A stretch of DNA of 39,931 nucleotides from Kribbella antibiotica (GCF_004349055.1 NZ_SMKX01000070.1:1-39931), one strand, 5' to 3'. Positions 6,968 through 15,380 are shown, numbered from the stretch's first letter. Notes: a model not told the origin generated them from the letters alone. Program-made: numbers and translations.

Positions 6968-8226
6968 GCGGGGTGACGATCACCGGCATTGGAATGCTCA
7001 CGCCGGTGGGGCGTGGCGCCTCCGATGTGTACGACGCGTTGCTGCACGGGCGTTCTGGGATCAGCCGGCCGCCGGAAGGACATCCGGTGGCGGAGTCGGT
7101 TGAACTCGGTGGGTTCTTACCGGAGTTCGATGCGGGAAAGATCGCGTCGGGGCCGGACGGCAAAGTGATGGATCGGACCGTCATTCTCGCGCAGTTGGTG
7201 GCCGAGGAGGCGCTGGCTGATGCGGGCCTGGTGGTCGGCGAAAACGTTGATGCGGAGCGCATCGGCGTGATCATCGGCGGCGTTGGCGGGATGGCGACGC
7301 TGGAGCGGCAGGTTCTTGCGAGGGCCGAGCGAGGAAAGGTTGCTGTTAGCCCCTACTTGTTAACGGGGATCCTGCCGAACATGCCGGCGGCGCGAGTCGC
7401 CATTCGGTTCGGGATGCGGGGATACACCTCGGCAGTCGGTACGGCGTGTGCGTCGGGCGCGCAGGCGATCGCGGACGCCGTCCGGATCATCCGCGCGGGC
7501 GAGGCGGACGTCGTACTGTGTGGGGCGAGTGAGGCTCCGCTGTTCCCGACGTTCGCGGAGACGTTTGCGAATGCGCGAGCGCTGGCGCGGGGCTGGGACG
7601 ATCCGACCGAAGCCAGTCGACCGTTTGACCTGAGGCGTAACGGGTTTGTGCTGAGTGAGGGCGCCGCGCTGCTGGTGCTTGAGAGCACCCAGCATGCGGC
7701 GGCGCGAGGCGCGAGCGGATACGCCGACGTGGCGGGGTACGGCGTCAACTCGGACGCGCATCATCCGACCGCCCCACGACCGGATGGCACCGGCGCGGCC
7801 GCCTGCATGCGAATGGCACTGAAAGACATCCGGCCGGAGCAGGTCGGCTATGTCAACGCGCACGGCACGAGCACCAAGCTCGGTGACGTCGCCGAGTCGG
7901 TCGCGATAGGTCTTGCCTTCGGCAACCACATGCCAGCGGTGAGCTCCACAAAAGCGTTGACCGGACACATGCTCGGCACCTCCGGAGTGGTCGAAGCCGC
8001 AGCGGCTGCGCTGGCGATCAACACCGGCCTGGCGCCGCCGACATACCACCTGGACGATCCGGATCCAGCCTGCCCGCTGGACCACGTCCGCAAGGAACCG
8101 CGGGCGATCCCGCTCGAGTACGCCGTCTCGAACTCGTTCGGGTTCGGCGGCCAGAACGTCAGCCTGCTCCTCGGCGCCGCCAGTACGCCGAAGATCCGGC
8201 AACTATCAAGTGAGGAGAAGGCGTAG
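6964..8226 (+). CDS. FabF-type beta-ketoacyl-ACP synthase
   Basis: This 420-residue condensing enzyme has a complete Cys-His-His site: Cys162 in GTACASG, His300 in VNAHGTST and His335 in STKALTGH. The GFGGQN C-terminal loop and normal length also fit KAS II. It should catalyse decarboxylative Claisen condensation of an acyl thioester with malonyl-ACP, or act on a cluster-specific donor. No malonyl transferase, ketoreductase or dehydratase is found in the window. It starts with GTG overlapping the previous stop by four bases. It shares the DAHHP motif with the shortened ketosynthase upstream, which suggests that the two are related. The full active site makes this the main candidate for the condensing step. 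Confidence 0.93.
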   Translation: MSGVTITGIGMLTPVGRGASDVYDALLHGRSGISRPPEGHPVAESVELGGFLPEFDAGKIASGPDGKVMDRTVILAQLVAEEALADAGLVVGENVDAERIGVIIGGVGGMATLERQVLARAERGKVAVSPYLLTGILPNMPAARVAIRFGMRGYTSAVGTACASGAQAIADAVRIIRAGEADVVLCGASEAPLFPTFAETFANARALARGWDDPTEASRPFDLRRNGFVLSEGAALLVLESTQHAAARGASGYADVAGYGVNSDAHHPTAPRPDGTGAAACMRMALKDIRPEQVGYVNAHGTSTKLGDVAESVAIGLAFGNHMPAVSSTKALTGHMLGTSGVVEAAAAALAINTGLAPPTYHLDDPDPACPLDHVRKEPRAIPLEYAVSNSFGFGGQNVSLLLGAASTPKIRQLSSEEKA

Positions 8227-9294
8227 ATGGAGATTTACGGGATCGACCACGTGGAGATGTACGTGGGCGACGCTCGGCAGGCGGCGTTCTACCTGGCGCA
8301 TGCGTTCGGGCTCCAGGTGCACGGTCAAGGGGGGCCCGATACCGGGCTGCCGGATCAGCGCTCGCTGCTGCTGCGACAGGACGCCGTACAGATTGTGCTG
8401 ACGACAGGCCTGGTTGCTGATCACCCGGCCGCGGCGTACGTCCAGCGGCACGGCGACGGCGTCGCGATCGTCGGGATGGAGGTCGACGACGCAACGGCGG
8501 CGTACGGCGAACTGGTCGCGCGCGGAGCCGTTGGTCTCAAGGAGCCGGAGCGGTTCGAGGCTGGGGAGTCGGTGGTGATCACCGCCGAGGTCGCTGGCTT
8601 CGGTGACGTGATTCACCGGCTGGTGGAGCGGCACGGGCCGCGGCACGAGTTCCTGCCGGGGCGGATCCAGCTGACCGCGCCGAGCGGCGTACCGGACGAG
8701 AAGCTGTTCAGCGAGATCGACCACCTGGCGATCTGTGTGCCGTCCGGCGAGCTCGAGCCGACCGCGAAGTTCTACGAGGACGTGTTCGGTTTCCCGCGGA
8801 TCTTCGAGGAGTACATCGAGGTTGCCGGCCAGGGCATGGACTCGAAGGTCGTGCAGAGCCCGTCGAAGCACGTCACGTTCACGCTGATCGAGCCGGATCT
8901 CAGTCGCCGCCCGGGGCAGATCAACGACTTCCTCACCTGGCATGCGGGTGCCGGTGTGCAGCACATCGCCTTGCGCACAAGCAACATTGTCGAGGCGGTC
9001 AGCACGCTCTCCGATCGTGGGGTCAACTTCCTCGGCACACCTTCGACGTACTACGACGCCCTCGCCGAGCGGGTTGGTGAGGTCGATACGCCGATCGAGG
9101 AACTGCAGCAGCGCGGCATCCTCGTCGACCGTGACCACTGGGGCCAGCTGCTGCAGATCTTCACCGAGTCGATGCATGTCCGCCGGACGCTCTTCCTGGA
9201 GATCATCGAGCGGCGCGGCGCGATGACGTTCGGCAGCGGCAACATCAAGGCCCTGTACGAGGCCAAGGAGCGGGAGCTCGCCCATGACGCTTGA
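8227..9294 (+). CDS. hmaS: 4-hydroxymandelate synthase
   Basis: This non-heme Fe(II) dioxygenase of the HPPD/VOC fold has 355 residues. It converts 4-hydroxyphenylpyruvate and O2 to 4-hydroxymandelate and CO2. The iron ligands are His166 (IDHLAI), His246 (VQHIAL) and Glu325 (FLEIIERRG). The active-site strand DSKVVQSPS and the C-terminal GSGNIKALYEA match glycopeptide-cluster HmaS proteins as I remember them. HPPD has different residues at the former site (VVANYEE-like), which favours mandelate synthase. It begins immediately after the ketosynthase stop, behind GAGGAGAAGG. The next two enzymes of the same pathway, Hmo and HpgT, lie on the opposite strand about 7-9 kb away, tying both arms into one pathway. 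Confidence 0.9.
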   Translation: MEIYGIDHVEMYVGDARQAAFYLAHAFGLQVHGQGGPDTGLPDQRSLLLRQDAVQIVLTTGLVADHPAAAYVQRHGDGVAIVGMEVDDATAAYGELVARGAVGLKEPERFEAGESVVITAEVAGFGDVIHRLVERHGPRHEFLPGRIQLTAPSGVPDEKLFSEIDHLAICVPSGELEPTAKFYEDVFGFPRIFEEYIEVAGQGMDSKVVQSPSKHVTFTLIEPDLSRRPGQINDFLTWHAGAGVQHIALRTSNIVEAVSTLSDRGVNFLGTPSTYYDALAERVGEVDTPIEELQQRGILVDRDHWGQLLQIFTESMHVRRTLFLEIIERRGAMTFGSGNIKALYEAKERELAHDA

Positions 9295-10189
9295 GTTCAA
9301 GCTGTCCGAGGAGGAAATTGAGCTCCTCCCGACGGACGAAGACGTTGCCTTCTACAACGAGCACGGCTGGTACCTCTCGAAGAAGTTGCTCACCGACGAC
9401 GAGACCGACGAGCTCGTCAACGCGAGCGAGCGGTACTACGCCGGTGAGCGGGACCGGACCCTCCCGACGGCCCCGCCCAAGCTCGCGTATTGGGACCCCA
9501 CCAAGGGCAATGTCCAGCGCCACAACGACTATGTCCACTACGAGCACGACGGCCTGGCGAAGATCCTCCGCAAGCCGCTGATCGGTGCGGTCGCGGCCCG
9601 CCTCGCGCAGACGCACGAGATCCGGATCTTCCAGTCCACGCTGATCTACAAGCCGCCGGTCGAGGGCGAACCGTCGAACATCGTGCCCTGGCACTTCGAC
9701 AAGCACTACTGGTCGTCGTCGAACTCGGACAAGATGCTGACCGCGTTCATCCCGTTCCACGACTGCCCGCCCGAGATGGGCACGATCACGATGGTCGACG
9801 GCAGTCACCGCTGGAAGGAGATCGGTTCCGACGACACCGTCGTCCGGCACTTCGCCGACCGGGACCGCTCGCAGCTCGACCAGATGCTGGCCGAGAACGC
9901 GTCGTACAACGGAGCTGAAGTGGTCAAGCTCCCGATCACGATTCCACGCGGGCACATGAATTTCCACCACTGCCGGACCTACCACGGCAGCGGTGCGAAT
10001 GTCAGCGACCGCCCGCGCCGGGCGATCTCGCTGCACCTGCAGGACGGGGACAACCGCTACCGCGAGTTCCCGCTGTCCGACGGCACCACGGCGGCGTACA
10101 ACCACGACGCCCTGGTACGGCGGACCTCCGACGGGCGGCCGGACTACGCCGATCCCGAGTACTGCCCGACGCTCTGGGCCGATCGCTAA
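9284..10189 (+). CDS. Phytanoyl-CoA dioxygenase (PhyH)-family Fe(II)/2-oxoglutarate oxygenase
   Basis: This 301-residue enzyme has the double-stranded beta-helix facial triad His137-x-Asp139 (VPWHFDKHYW) and a distal His234 (RTYHGSG). An Arg in SDRPRRAIS (243-246) probably binds the 2-oxoglutarate carboxylate. PhyH-family proteins hydroxylate or halogenate small molecules, often as cluster tailoring enzymes. This one should be a hydroxylase, since the Asp of the triad is present and halogenases have Gly or Ala there. Its ATG lies 11 bases inside the hmaS gene, behind GGAG. Likely substrates are an aryl-glycine or a carrier-bound intermediate, by inference from neighbours only. Confidence 0.88.
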   Translation: MTLEFKLSEEEIELLPTDEDVAFYNEHGWYLSKKLLTDDETDELVNASERYYAGERDRTLPTAPPKLAYWDPTKGNVQRHNDYVHYEHDGLAKILRKPLIGAVAARLAQTHEIRIFQSTLIYKPPVEGEPSNIVPWHFDKHYWSSSNSDKMLTAFIPFHDCPPEMGTITMVDGSHRWKEIGSDDTVVRHFADRDRSQLDQMLAENASYNGAEVVKLPITIPRGHMNFHHCRTYHGSGANVSDRPRRAISLHLQDGDNRYREFPLSDGTTAAYNHDALVRRTSDGRPDYADPEYCPTLWADR

Positions 10190-10204
10190 AAGGAGTAAAC
10201 AACT

Positions 10205-11020
10205 ATGTCCCGTTACGATTGGGGTCAGACGCACCCCGGCATCGAGCAGCTGGAAAAGGCCGTTTCGGAGGCCCGCGACAAGGTCGTCCAGCACCCGCTC
10301 TACGCCATTCTGGACACGCACGAGGCGCTGGTGACCTTCATGGAGCACCACGTGTTCGCGGTCTGGGATTTCATGTCCCTGCTGAAATCCCTGCAGCGCG
10401 AGCTCACCTGCGTCACCGTGCCGTGGGTCCCGACCGAGCACCGCAGCAGCCGCCGGCTGATCAACGACATCGTGATGGTCGAGGAGAGCGACGAGCTCGG
10501 CGGCACCGATGGCAAGCCCGCGTTCATCAGCCACTTCGAGCTGTATGTCAACGGCATGCACGAGGCCGGCGCCGAGACCGCGGCGATCGACAAGCTGATC
10601 GAACTGCTCCGCGGTGGCGCTCCGGTGGTCGAGTCGCTGGCAGCGGCCGGCGTACCGCAGGCTTCGATCGACTTCGCCGGGACCACCTGGGGAATCATCG
10701 AGAACGCGCCGGTGCACTGCCAGGCGGCGGCGTTCGCGTTCGGCCGCGAAGACCTGATCCCGGACATGTTCACCCAGGTCGTTGCGGTGAACGAGCGCTC
10801 GAACAAGCTCAACACCTTCGTCGACTACCTCGAGCGGCACATCGAGGTGGACGGGGAGTTCCACACCCCGATGGCGATGCAGATGGTGGCCGACCTGTGC
10901 GGTGACGACCAGGCCAAGTGGGACGCCTGCGCCGACACCATCAACACCGCACTGGCCGCCCGTGCCCGGCTCTGGGACGCGATCGCCGCCGCCATCGTGT
11001 CGACTCCGGCGACGGTCTGA
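10205..11020 (+). CDS. DUF3050 (heme-oxygenase-like fold) protein, putative diiron enzyme
   Basis: This 271-residue, mostly helical protein matches the DUF3050 pattern: HPLY, FMEHHVFAVWDFMSLLK, then SHFELYVNGMHEAG and EFHTPMAMQMV. The family falls in the heme-oxygenase-like superfamily, some members of which are diiron oxidases that act on amino acids or fatty acids. Candidate metal ligands are Glu47/His48/His49, the HFE of the second motif, a nearby His-Glu, and the His of EFHTP; ligand identity is inferred from spacing. A strong AAAGGAG ribosome-binding site at 10189-10195 precedes the ATG, the best in the operon, so it may be highly expressed. It probably carries out oxidative tailoring of an aryl-amino-acid intermediate, but the reaction is unknown. 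Confidence 0.82.
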   Translation: MSRYDWGQTHPGIEQLEKAVSEARDKVVQHPLYAILDTHEALVTFMEHHVFAVWDFMSLLKSLQRELTCVTVPWVPTEHRSSRRLINDIVMVEESDELGGTDGKPAFISHFELYVNGMHEAGAETAAIDKLIELLRGGAPVVESLAAAGVPQASIDFAGTTWGIIENAPVHCQAAAFAFGREDLIPDMFTQVVAVNERSNKLNTFVDYLERHIEVDGEFHTPMAMQMVADLCGDDQAKWDACADTINTALAARARLWDAIAAAIVSTPATV

Positions 11021-11023
11021 CCG

Positions 11024-11959
11024 ATGACTGATCTCTACCGGACCGTCCGGTTGATCCGCAGATTCGAGGAACGGGCGATCGAGTTCGTGCGGTCCGGAGA
11101 GATCGTCGGAGGTATCCACCCGTACGTCGGTCAGGAGGGCATCGCAGCCGGAGTCTGCGCCGCCCTCGGGCCGGATGACGTGATCACCAGTACGCATCGC
11201 GGGCACGGGCATGTCCTCGCCCGCGGTGCGAATCCGGCCCGGATGCTGGCCGAGCTGATGGGACGTGAATCCGGCCTGAACAAGGGGCGCGGCGGTTCCA
11301 TGCATGCCGCCGATTTCAGCCTCGGCATCCTCGGCGCGAACGCGATCGTCGGCGCGGCCGGCTCGATCGCGACCGGCGCTGCCTGGGCCGCCCGGCAGCA
11401 GGGTCGCGACACCGTGGCCGCGACGTTCTTCGGTGACGGTGCGATGAACGAAGGAATGTTGCTGGAGGCCTTCAACCTGGCCGCGCTCTGGCAGGTCCCG
11501 GTCGTGTTCGTCTGTGAGAACAACGGCTATGCGACCACGATGCCGGTCGCGTCGGCCATCGCCGGAAGTATCACCGACCGCGCGCGGGCGTTCGGCATCC
11601 CCGCCTTCACCGTCGACGGGCAGGACCCGGAGAAGGTGCTGGAGGCAACCAGTACGGCGGTGGCCCGGGCTCGGGCCGGGAAGGGGCCGACGTTCCTGGA
11701 GTGCGTCACCTATCGGTTCGACGCACACCACACGTTCGAGCACCGGACCCGGCTCTCCTATCGCTCGACCGAAGAGATCACGACTGGGCGTTCGCGGTGT
11801 CCGGTGGAGATCCAGGGCGCACGGTTGACGGCCGCGGATCGGGCGGCCGTCGATGCCGAGGTCGAGTCGCTATTGGAGGCGGCAGCGGGCATCGCTTTGG
11901 GCAGCGCCCACCCAGATCCCGCTGCCGCACTCTCGTACCTGTATGCCGGGGAGATCTGA
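11024..11959 (+). CDS. TPP-dependent 2-oxoacid dehydrogenase E1, alpha subunit
   Basis: This 311-residue protein is like the E1 alpha subunit of pyruvate or acetoin dehydrogenase. The thiamine diphosphate/Mg motif begins at GDGAMNEG (137-144) and ends with ENNGY (165-169). The THRGHGH and NKGRGGSMH loops are also typical. With the beta subunit encoded next, it should decarboxylate a 2-oxo acid and pass the acyl group to a thiol acceptor. Neither E2 nor E3 is encoded here, so the acceptor could be housekeeping E2, CoA or one of the cluster carriers. In phenylglycine clusters (PglB/PglC) such a pair acts on phenylpyruvate; here 4-hydroxyphenylpyruvate or 4-hydroxyphenylglyoxylate are possible substrates. 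Confidence 0.92.
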   Translation: MTDLYRTVRLIRRFEERAIEFVRSGEIVGGIHPYVGQEGIAAGVCAALGPDDVITSTHRGHGHVLARGANPARMLAELMGRESGLNKGRGGSMHAADFSLGILGANAIVGAAGSIATGAAWAARQQGRDTVAATFFGDGAMNEGMLLEAFNLAALWQVPVVFVCENNGYATTMPVASAIAGSITDRARAFGIPAFTVDGQDPEKVLEATSTAVARARAGKGPTFLECVTYRFDAHHTFEHRTRLSYRSTEEITTGRSRCPVEIQGARLTAADRAAVDAEVESLLEAAAGIALGSAHPDPAAALSYLYAGEI

Positions 11960-12922
11960 ATGCCGAAACTGTCCTACCTGAAGGCGCTCAACCGGGCGTT
12001 GTCCGACGAACTCGAGCGGGACTCCGCCGTCTTCGTGCTCGGTGAAGACATTCGCGCCGCGGCGTCGAACGTGACGGCCGGGCTGCATGCCCGGTTCGGC
12101 GATGACCGAGTGCTCGACACCCCGTTGTCGGAGCAGGCGTTCACGAACTTCGCGACCGGTGCGGCGTTGATGGGGATGCGGCCGGTGATCGAGTTCCAGA
12201 TCCCGTCGCTGCTGTTCCTGGTGTTCGAGCAGATCGCCAACCAGGCCCACAAGTTTTCGCTGATGACCGGCGGTCAGTGCAAAGTGCCGGTCACGTACGT
12301 CGTTCCTGGGTCGGGCTCGCGGACCGGCTGGGCCGGCCAGCATTCGGATCACCCGTACTCGCTGTTCGCGCATGTCGGGGTGAAGACCGTGGTCCCGGCG
12401 ACTCCGGCGGACGCCTACGGACTGCTGGTGACGGCGATCCGTGATGACGACCCGGTCGTCTTCTTCGCGCCCGCACCCGCGCTCGGCGTCCGTGAGGATG
12501 TCGACTTTGCCGCGCTTGCCCCGGTTCCGCTGGGTGTTGGCCGGGTGGCTCGGGCCGGTGACGACGTCACGGTGGTTGCCCTCGGCCACTTACTGCACGA
12601 TGCACTGGCGGTTGCCGACGAACTGGCCGGGCGGATCTCGGTCGAGGTCTTCGATCCGCGCACGGTCTATCCGCTGGACGTGGCCGGGCTGGTCGCGTCG
12701 GTCCAGAAGACAGGCCGGCTCGTGGTGATCGACGACTCGAATCGGACCAGCGGGTTCGCCGCCGAGGTGCTGGCGGTGGTCGCCGAGAACTGCACCCTGA
12801 CCGCACCACCTCACCGCGTCACCCGCCCCAACGGCGCCGTACTTCCGTTTGCCCTTGCCCTCGACCGCGCCGTACAGCCCGGTCGGGATCAGCTTCTAGC
12901 CGCCCTCCTGGAGATGTCGTGA
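11960..12922 (+). CDS. TPP-dependent 2-oxoacid dehydrogenase E1, beta subunit
   Basis: This 320-residue transketolase-like pyrimidine-binding subunit is the partner of the upstream E1 alpha. VFVLGEDI, TPLSEQAFTNFATGAALMGMRPVIEFQ, the GWAGQHSDHPYSLFAHVGVK region and the C-terminal VVVIDDSNRTSGF region are family hallmarks. The Glu in PLSEQAF should activate the TPP aminopyrimidine. It starts with ATG directly after the alpha stop, behind GGGGAG, giving the stoichiometric pairing needed for an alpha2beta2 enzyme. The active-site loop SRTGWAGQHSDH replaces the more common GxxxxHSQ segment, which hints at a non-pyruvate substrate. That is an inference from pattern only. Confidence 0.92.
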   Translation: MPKLSYLKALNRALSDELERDSAVFVLGEDIRAAASNVTAGLHARFGDDRVLDTPLSEQAFTNFATGAALMGMRPVIEFQIPSLLFLVFEQIANQAHKFSLMTGGQCKVPVTYVVPGSGSRTGWAGQHSDHPYSLFAHVGVKTVVPATPADAYGLLVTAIRDDDPVVFFAPAPALGVREDVDFAALAPVPLGVGRVARAGDDVTVVALGHLLHDALAVADELAGRISVEVFDPRTVYPLDVAGLVASVQKTGRLVVIDDSNRTSGFAAEVLAVVAENCTLTAPPHRVTRPNGAVLPFALALDRAVQPGRDQLLAALLEMS

Positions 12923-14241
12923 CAGACCTGTGGAACACCTTGCCCGAGGAAACCCGTAGCGCGTTGATTGCCCGTGGCACCGAGGCGTGGCGAGGTGTGT
13001 ACGAAGGAGTCGCGACGCACAACAAGCAGTGGCGGCCGTTGCGACCGCCGATCATGGAAGCCTCGGCATACGAGGAGTTCACCGCCATCTCAGCGACTGT
13101 GGCCCGGCTGATCCTGACCGCCTGCCAGCAGCGCGCCAAGACCGCGGGAGAGCTGCGGGACGCGCTCGGGGTGCCGGTCGGCGCGGTCGACCTGCTGGAC
13201 GAGGACGAGCCGCTGACCGAGGCGCTGCTGGGTGGTGTCCGGGCCGACATTCTGATCGCGGACGGAACGCCGTACATCGTCGAGGCGAATATCGACAGCG
13301 CGCTCGGCGGTGCCCACGACTCCGACGGAATCGCGGCCCGCTTCCTGGCGGCGTACGCCGGGGAGCCGCTGCTGGAAGGGCTGACGGCACCACCGTCGGC
13401 GGTCGATGCGCGGTACGTGGCGATGCGCTCGGCGCTGGCGCTGACCGAGGCCGATCGGGTTTCGATGGTATTTACGACCGTCGGGACCTACCCGGGGTCG
13501 CGCGACGGGCACGCGACGATCAAGCTGCTCTCGGGGTTCGCCGAGCGCGGTCGGCAGTTCGGGCTGGACATGCGGGTCTACCCGCTCGAGTGGCTGACCC
13601 TGGACGATGACGGCCGGCTGTGTGTCGACGACGGCCCGATCGACGCCGTACTGCGGATGTTCGTGCCACAGGGGACCACGCCGAGTCCCGGCTTGGACGC
13701 GCTGGGCACGGCCGTGCAGACGGGCGCGGTGCGGATGTTCGTCTCGAGCGCCAGCTGGCTGCTGGCCAGCAAGGCGGTCTTCGCCTGGCTCTGGGACGAC
13801 CTCGACACCCTGGATCCCGCCGACGCGGACGTCGTACGGCGTCATGTTCCGCGCACCCAGGTGCTGACGGCTGAGCTGCGGGCGGAGGCGGTGGGCGGCC
13901 AGCAGGAGCTCGTGCTGAAGCCGTCCTCTGCCTATGGAGGCGTTGGGGTTGTCGTCGGGCCGGAGGTATCGGCGGAGGAGTGGCAGCACGCTGTCGACGA
14001 AGCGCTGGTCGAGCACGGCTACATCCTGCAGAAGTACATCCCGGTGGATCGCCTCACCATGCAGTTCGTCGAGATCGACACCGGCGCGGTCAAGGAGGCG
14101 GACGTCCCGTTCTGCCTGGCGCCGTATCTGTTCGGCGGAGTCGCGGCCGGCGCGTACCTGAGGTTCGCGGTGCCGGGCGCAGGCCCAGTCGTCAACGTAG
14201 CCCAAGGAGCGCTGACGAGCGGGTTGCTGTTGATGCCTTGA
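12919..14241 (+). CDS. ATP-grasp ligase (circularly permuted / glutathionylspermidine-synthase-like)
   Basis: This 440-residue protein has ATP-grasp signatures: VEANIDSALGG (121-131), the ATP-binding strand and loop LVLKPSSAYGGVGVVVG (331-347), and ILQKYIP (369-375), with VNVAQG near the C-terminus. Such enzymes couple a carboxylate to an amine through an acyl-phosphate. In a cluster that makes an aryl-glycine but lacks an NRPS, it is the best candidate for the amide-forming step. ATP-grasp ligases do this in pheganomycin and resorcinomycin pathways; homology to those specific enzymes is not claimed. The GTG overlaps the E1 beta stop (GTGA). Its last 50 bases overlap the convergent MFS exporter gene. 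Confidence 0.85.
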   Translation: MTDLWNTLPEETRSALIARGTEAWRGVYEGVATHNKQWRPLRPPIMEASAYEEFTAISATVARLILTACQQRAKTAGELRDALGVPVGAVDLLDEDEPLTEALLGGVRADILIADGTPYIVEANIDSALGGAHDSDGIAARFLAAYAGEPLLEGLTAPPSAVDARYVAMRSALALTEADRVSMVFTTVGTYPGSRDGHATIKLLSGFAERGRQFGLDMRVYPLEWLTLDDDGRLCVDDGPIDAVLRMFVPQGTTPSPGLDALGTAVQTGAVRMFVSSASWLLASKAVFAWLWDDLDTLDPADADVVRRHVPRTQVLTAELRAEAVGGQQELVLKPSSAYGGVGVVVGPEVSAEEWQHAVDEALVEHGYILQKYIPVDRLTMQFVEIDTGAVKEADVPFCLAPYLFGGVAAGAYLRFAVPGAGPVVNVAQGALTSGLLLMP

Positions 14242-15334
14242 GCGACGGGATGATGCCGAGGGCGACGATGCCGGCGGTCAGGGCGAAGGCGAGTGGGTAG
14301 CCGGTGGTGGTGACCAGGGCGCCGAAGGTGATGGCGCCCAGGGCCCAGCCGCCGTCGTAGGCGAGGTTCCAGAGGGCGCTGACCTGGCCGTAGCGGGAGG
14401 TGGGGGCCCGGTCGTACATCAGGGTGAGCGTGAGGTTCTGGGCGGCGCCGAAGCCGAGGCCGAAGAGGGTTGCGCCGGTGATCACGGTTGCGGGCGTGCT
14501 GATAAAGATGAGGCCGGCGGCGCCTAACGCGGCGAAAAGCAGCGCTACCGGGAGCAGACGACCGGCGCCCAGACGGTCGCCGTAGCGGCCGGCCAGCCAG
14601 CGGGCGAGGGGAGCGGTGACCGCCTGGAGGAAGAGGGCGGTGGCGGCCAGCGAGTGGTTGCCGACGGCAAGGGGCAGGAACGTGATGCTGATGCCTGCCG
14701 CGAGCGTGACCCCGGCGAAGACCAAGGAAGGCATCAGGAAGCCGCTGCCACGGAGGCCGTGCAGGACCTTGACTTGGGACTCTTCGGTGCTGGTCCGGGT
14801 GGGGATGCCGGTCGCCAGGCCGAGGACTGCGAGCGCCATCACCGCCGCGATGGCGAACAAGGCGTTGAAGCCGATCACGTTGGTCAGGTAGACACCGAGC
14901 GGCAGGCCGATGACGGCCGGTACGCCGACCACTACGCCGTACAGGCCGAGTGCTTCACCGCGGCGGTGCGGCGGCGTGACGTCAGCGATGAGGGCGACTG
15001 CGCCGACGACGTTGATGCCGAGGCCGGCGCCACGGATTGCGCAGACCAGTACGACGATCGGCAGCGACGACGTGAAGAGCAGGGCCAGGGCGGGAGCCCC
15101 CATCAGGATCACGCCGAGAGCCAGTACGACGCGGTAGCCCCAGCGGGCGAGCATGCGCGGGACCAGCAGTTCGACGGCGACGGCGGAGAACATCATGGCG
15201 CCGGTGGCGAGGCCGGGGCCGATTCCGGCGGAGCCGTTGGCGGCGAGATAGAGCGGGATGACCGAGGTCAGGAAGTACATACTCAGGCCGGACCCGAGCA
15301 CCATCACCAGCAGACGACTGAACATACCGTCCAC
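14192..15334 (-). CDS. Major facilitator superfamily exporter (1)
   Basis: This 380-residue integral membrane protein has about twelve hydrophobic segments and the MFS loop 2-3 pattern (LARWGYRVVLALG). PPHRRGEALGLYG follows TM4-5, and a charged central loop (TRTSTEESQVKVL) separates the two halves. It resembles drug:proton antiporters and is last in the minus-strand arm. It probably exports the cluster product or an intermediate and could confer self-resistance. The start ATG at 15334 begins MDGMFSRLL; the Met at residue 4 is an alternative. Its 3' end overlaps the convergent ATP-grasp gene by 50 bases, so no intergenic terminator separates the two arms. Confidence 0.9.
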   Translation of the reverse strand: MDGMFSRLLVMVLGSGLSMYFLTSVIPLYLAANGSAGIGPGLATGAMMFSAVAVELLVPRMLARWGYRVVLALGVILMGAPALALLFTSSLPIVVLVCAIRGAGLGINVVGAVALIADVTPPHRRGEALGLYGVVVGVPAVIGLPLGVYLTNVIGFNALFAIAAVMALAVLGLATGIPTRTSTEESQVKVLHGLRGSGFLMPSLVFAGVTLAAGISITFLPLAVGNHSLAATALFLQAVTAPLARWLAGRYGDRLGAGRLLPVALLFAALGAAGLIFISTPATVITGATLFGLGFGAAQNLTLTLMYDRAPTSRYGQVSALWNLAYDGGWALGAITFGALVTTTGYPLAFALTAGIVALGIIPSLKASTATRSSALLGLR

Positions 15335-15380
15335 GCTAGGACCGAACCGGTATCTCTTACAGATCCAGTTCTGGATGCTG

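Noticed and set aside
8227..9294. Annotation as 4-hydroxyphenylpyruvate dioxygenase (tyrosine catabolism)
   Set aside because: The DSKVVQSPS strand and GSGNIKALYEA end match HmaS rather than HPPD, and hmo and hpgT lie in the same cluster.
9245..11743. Minus-strand open frame of 832 codons opposite PhyH, DUF3050 and E1 alpha
   Set aside because: It is a shadow frame produced by codon bias; the plus-strand genes carry catalytic motifs and ribosome-binding sites.
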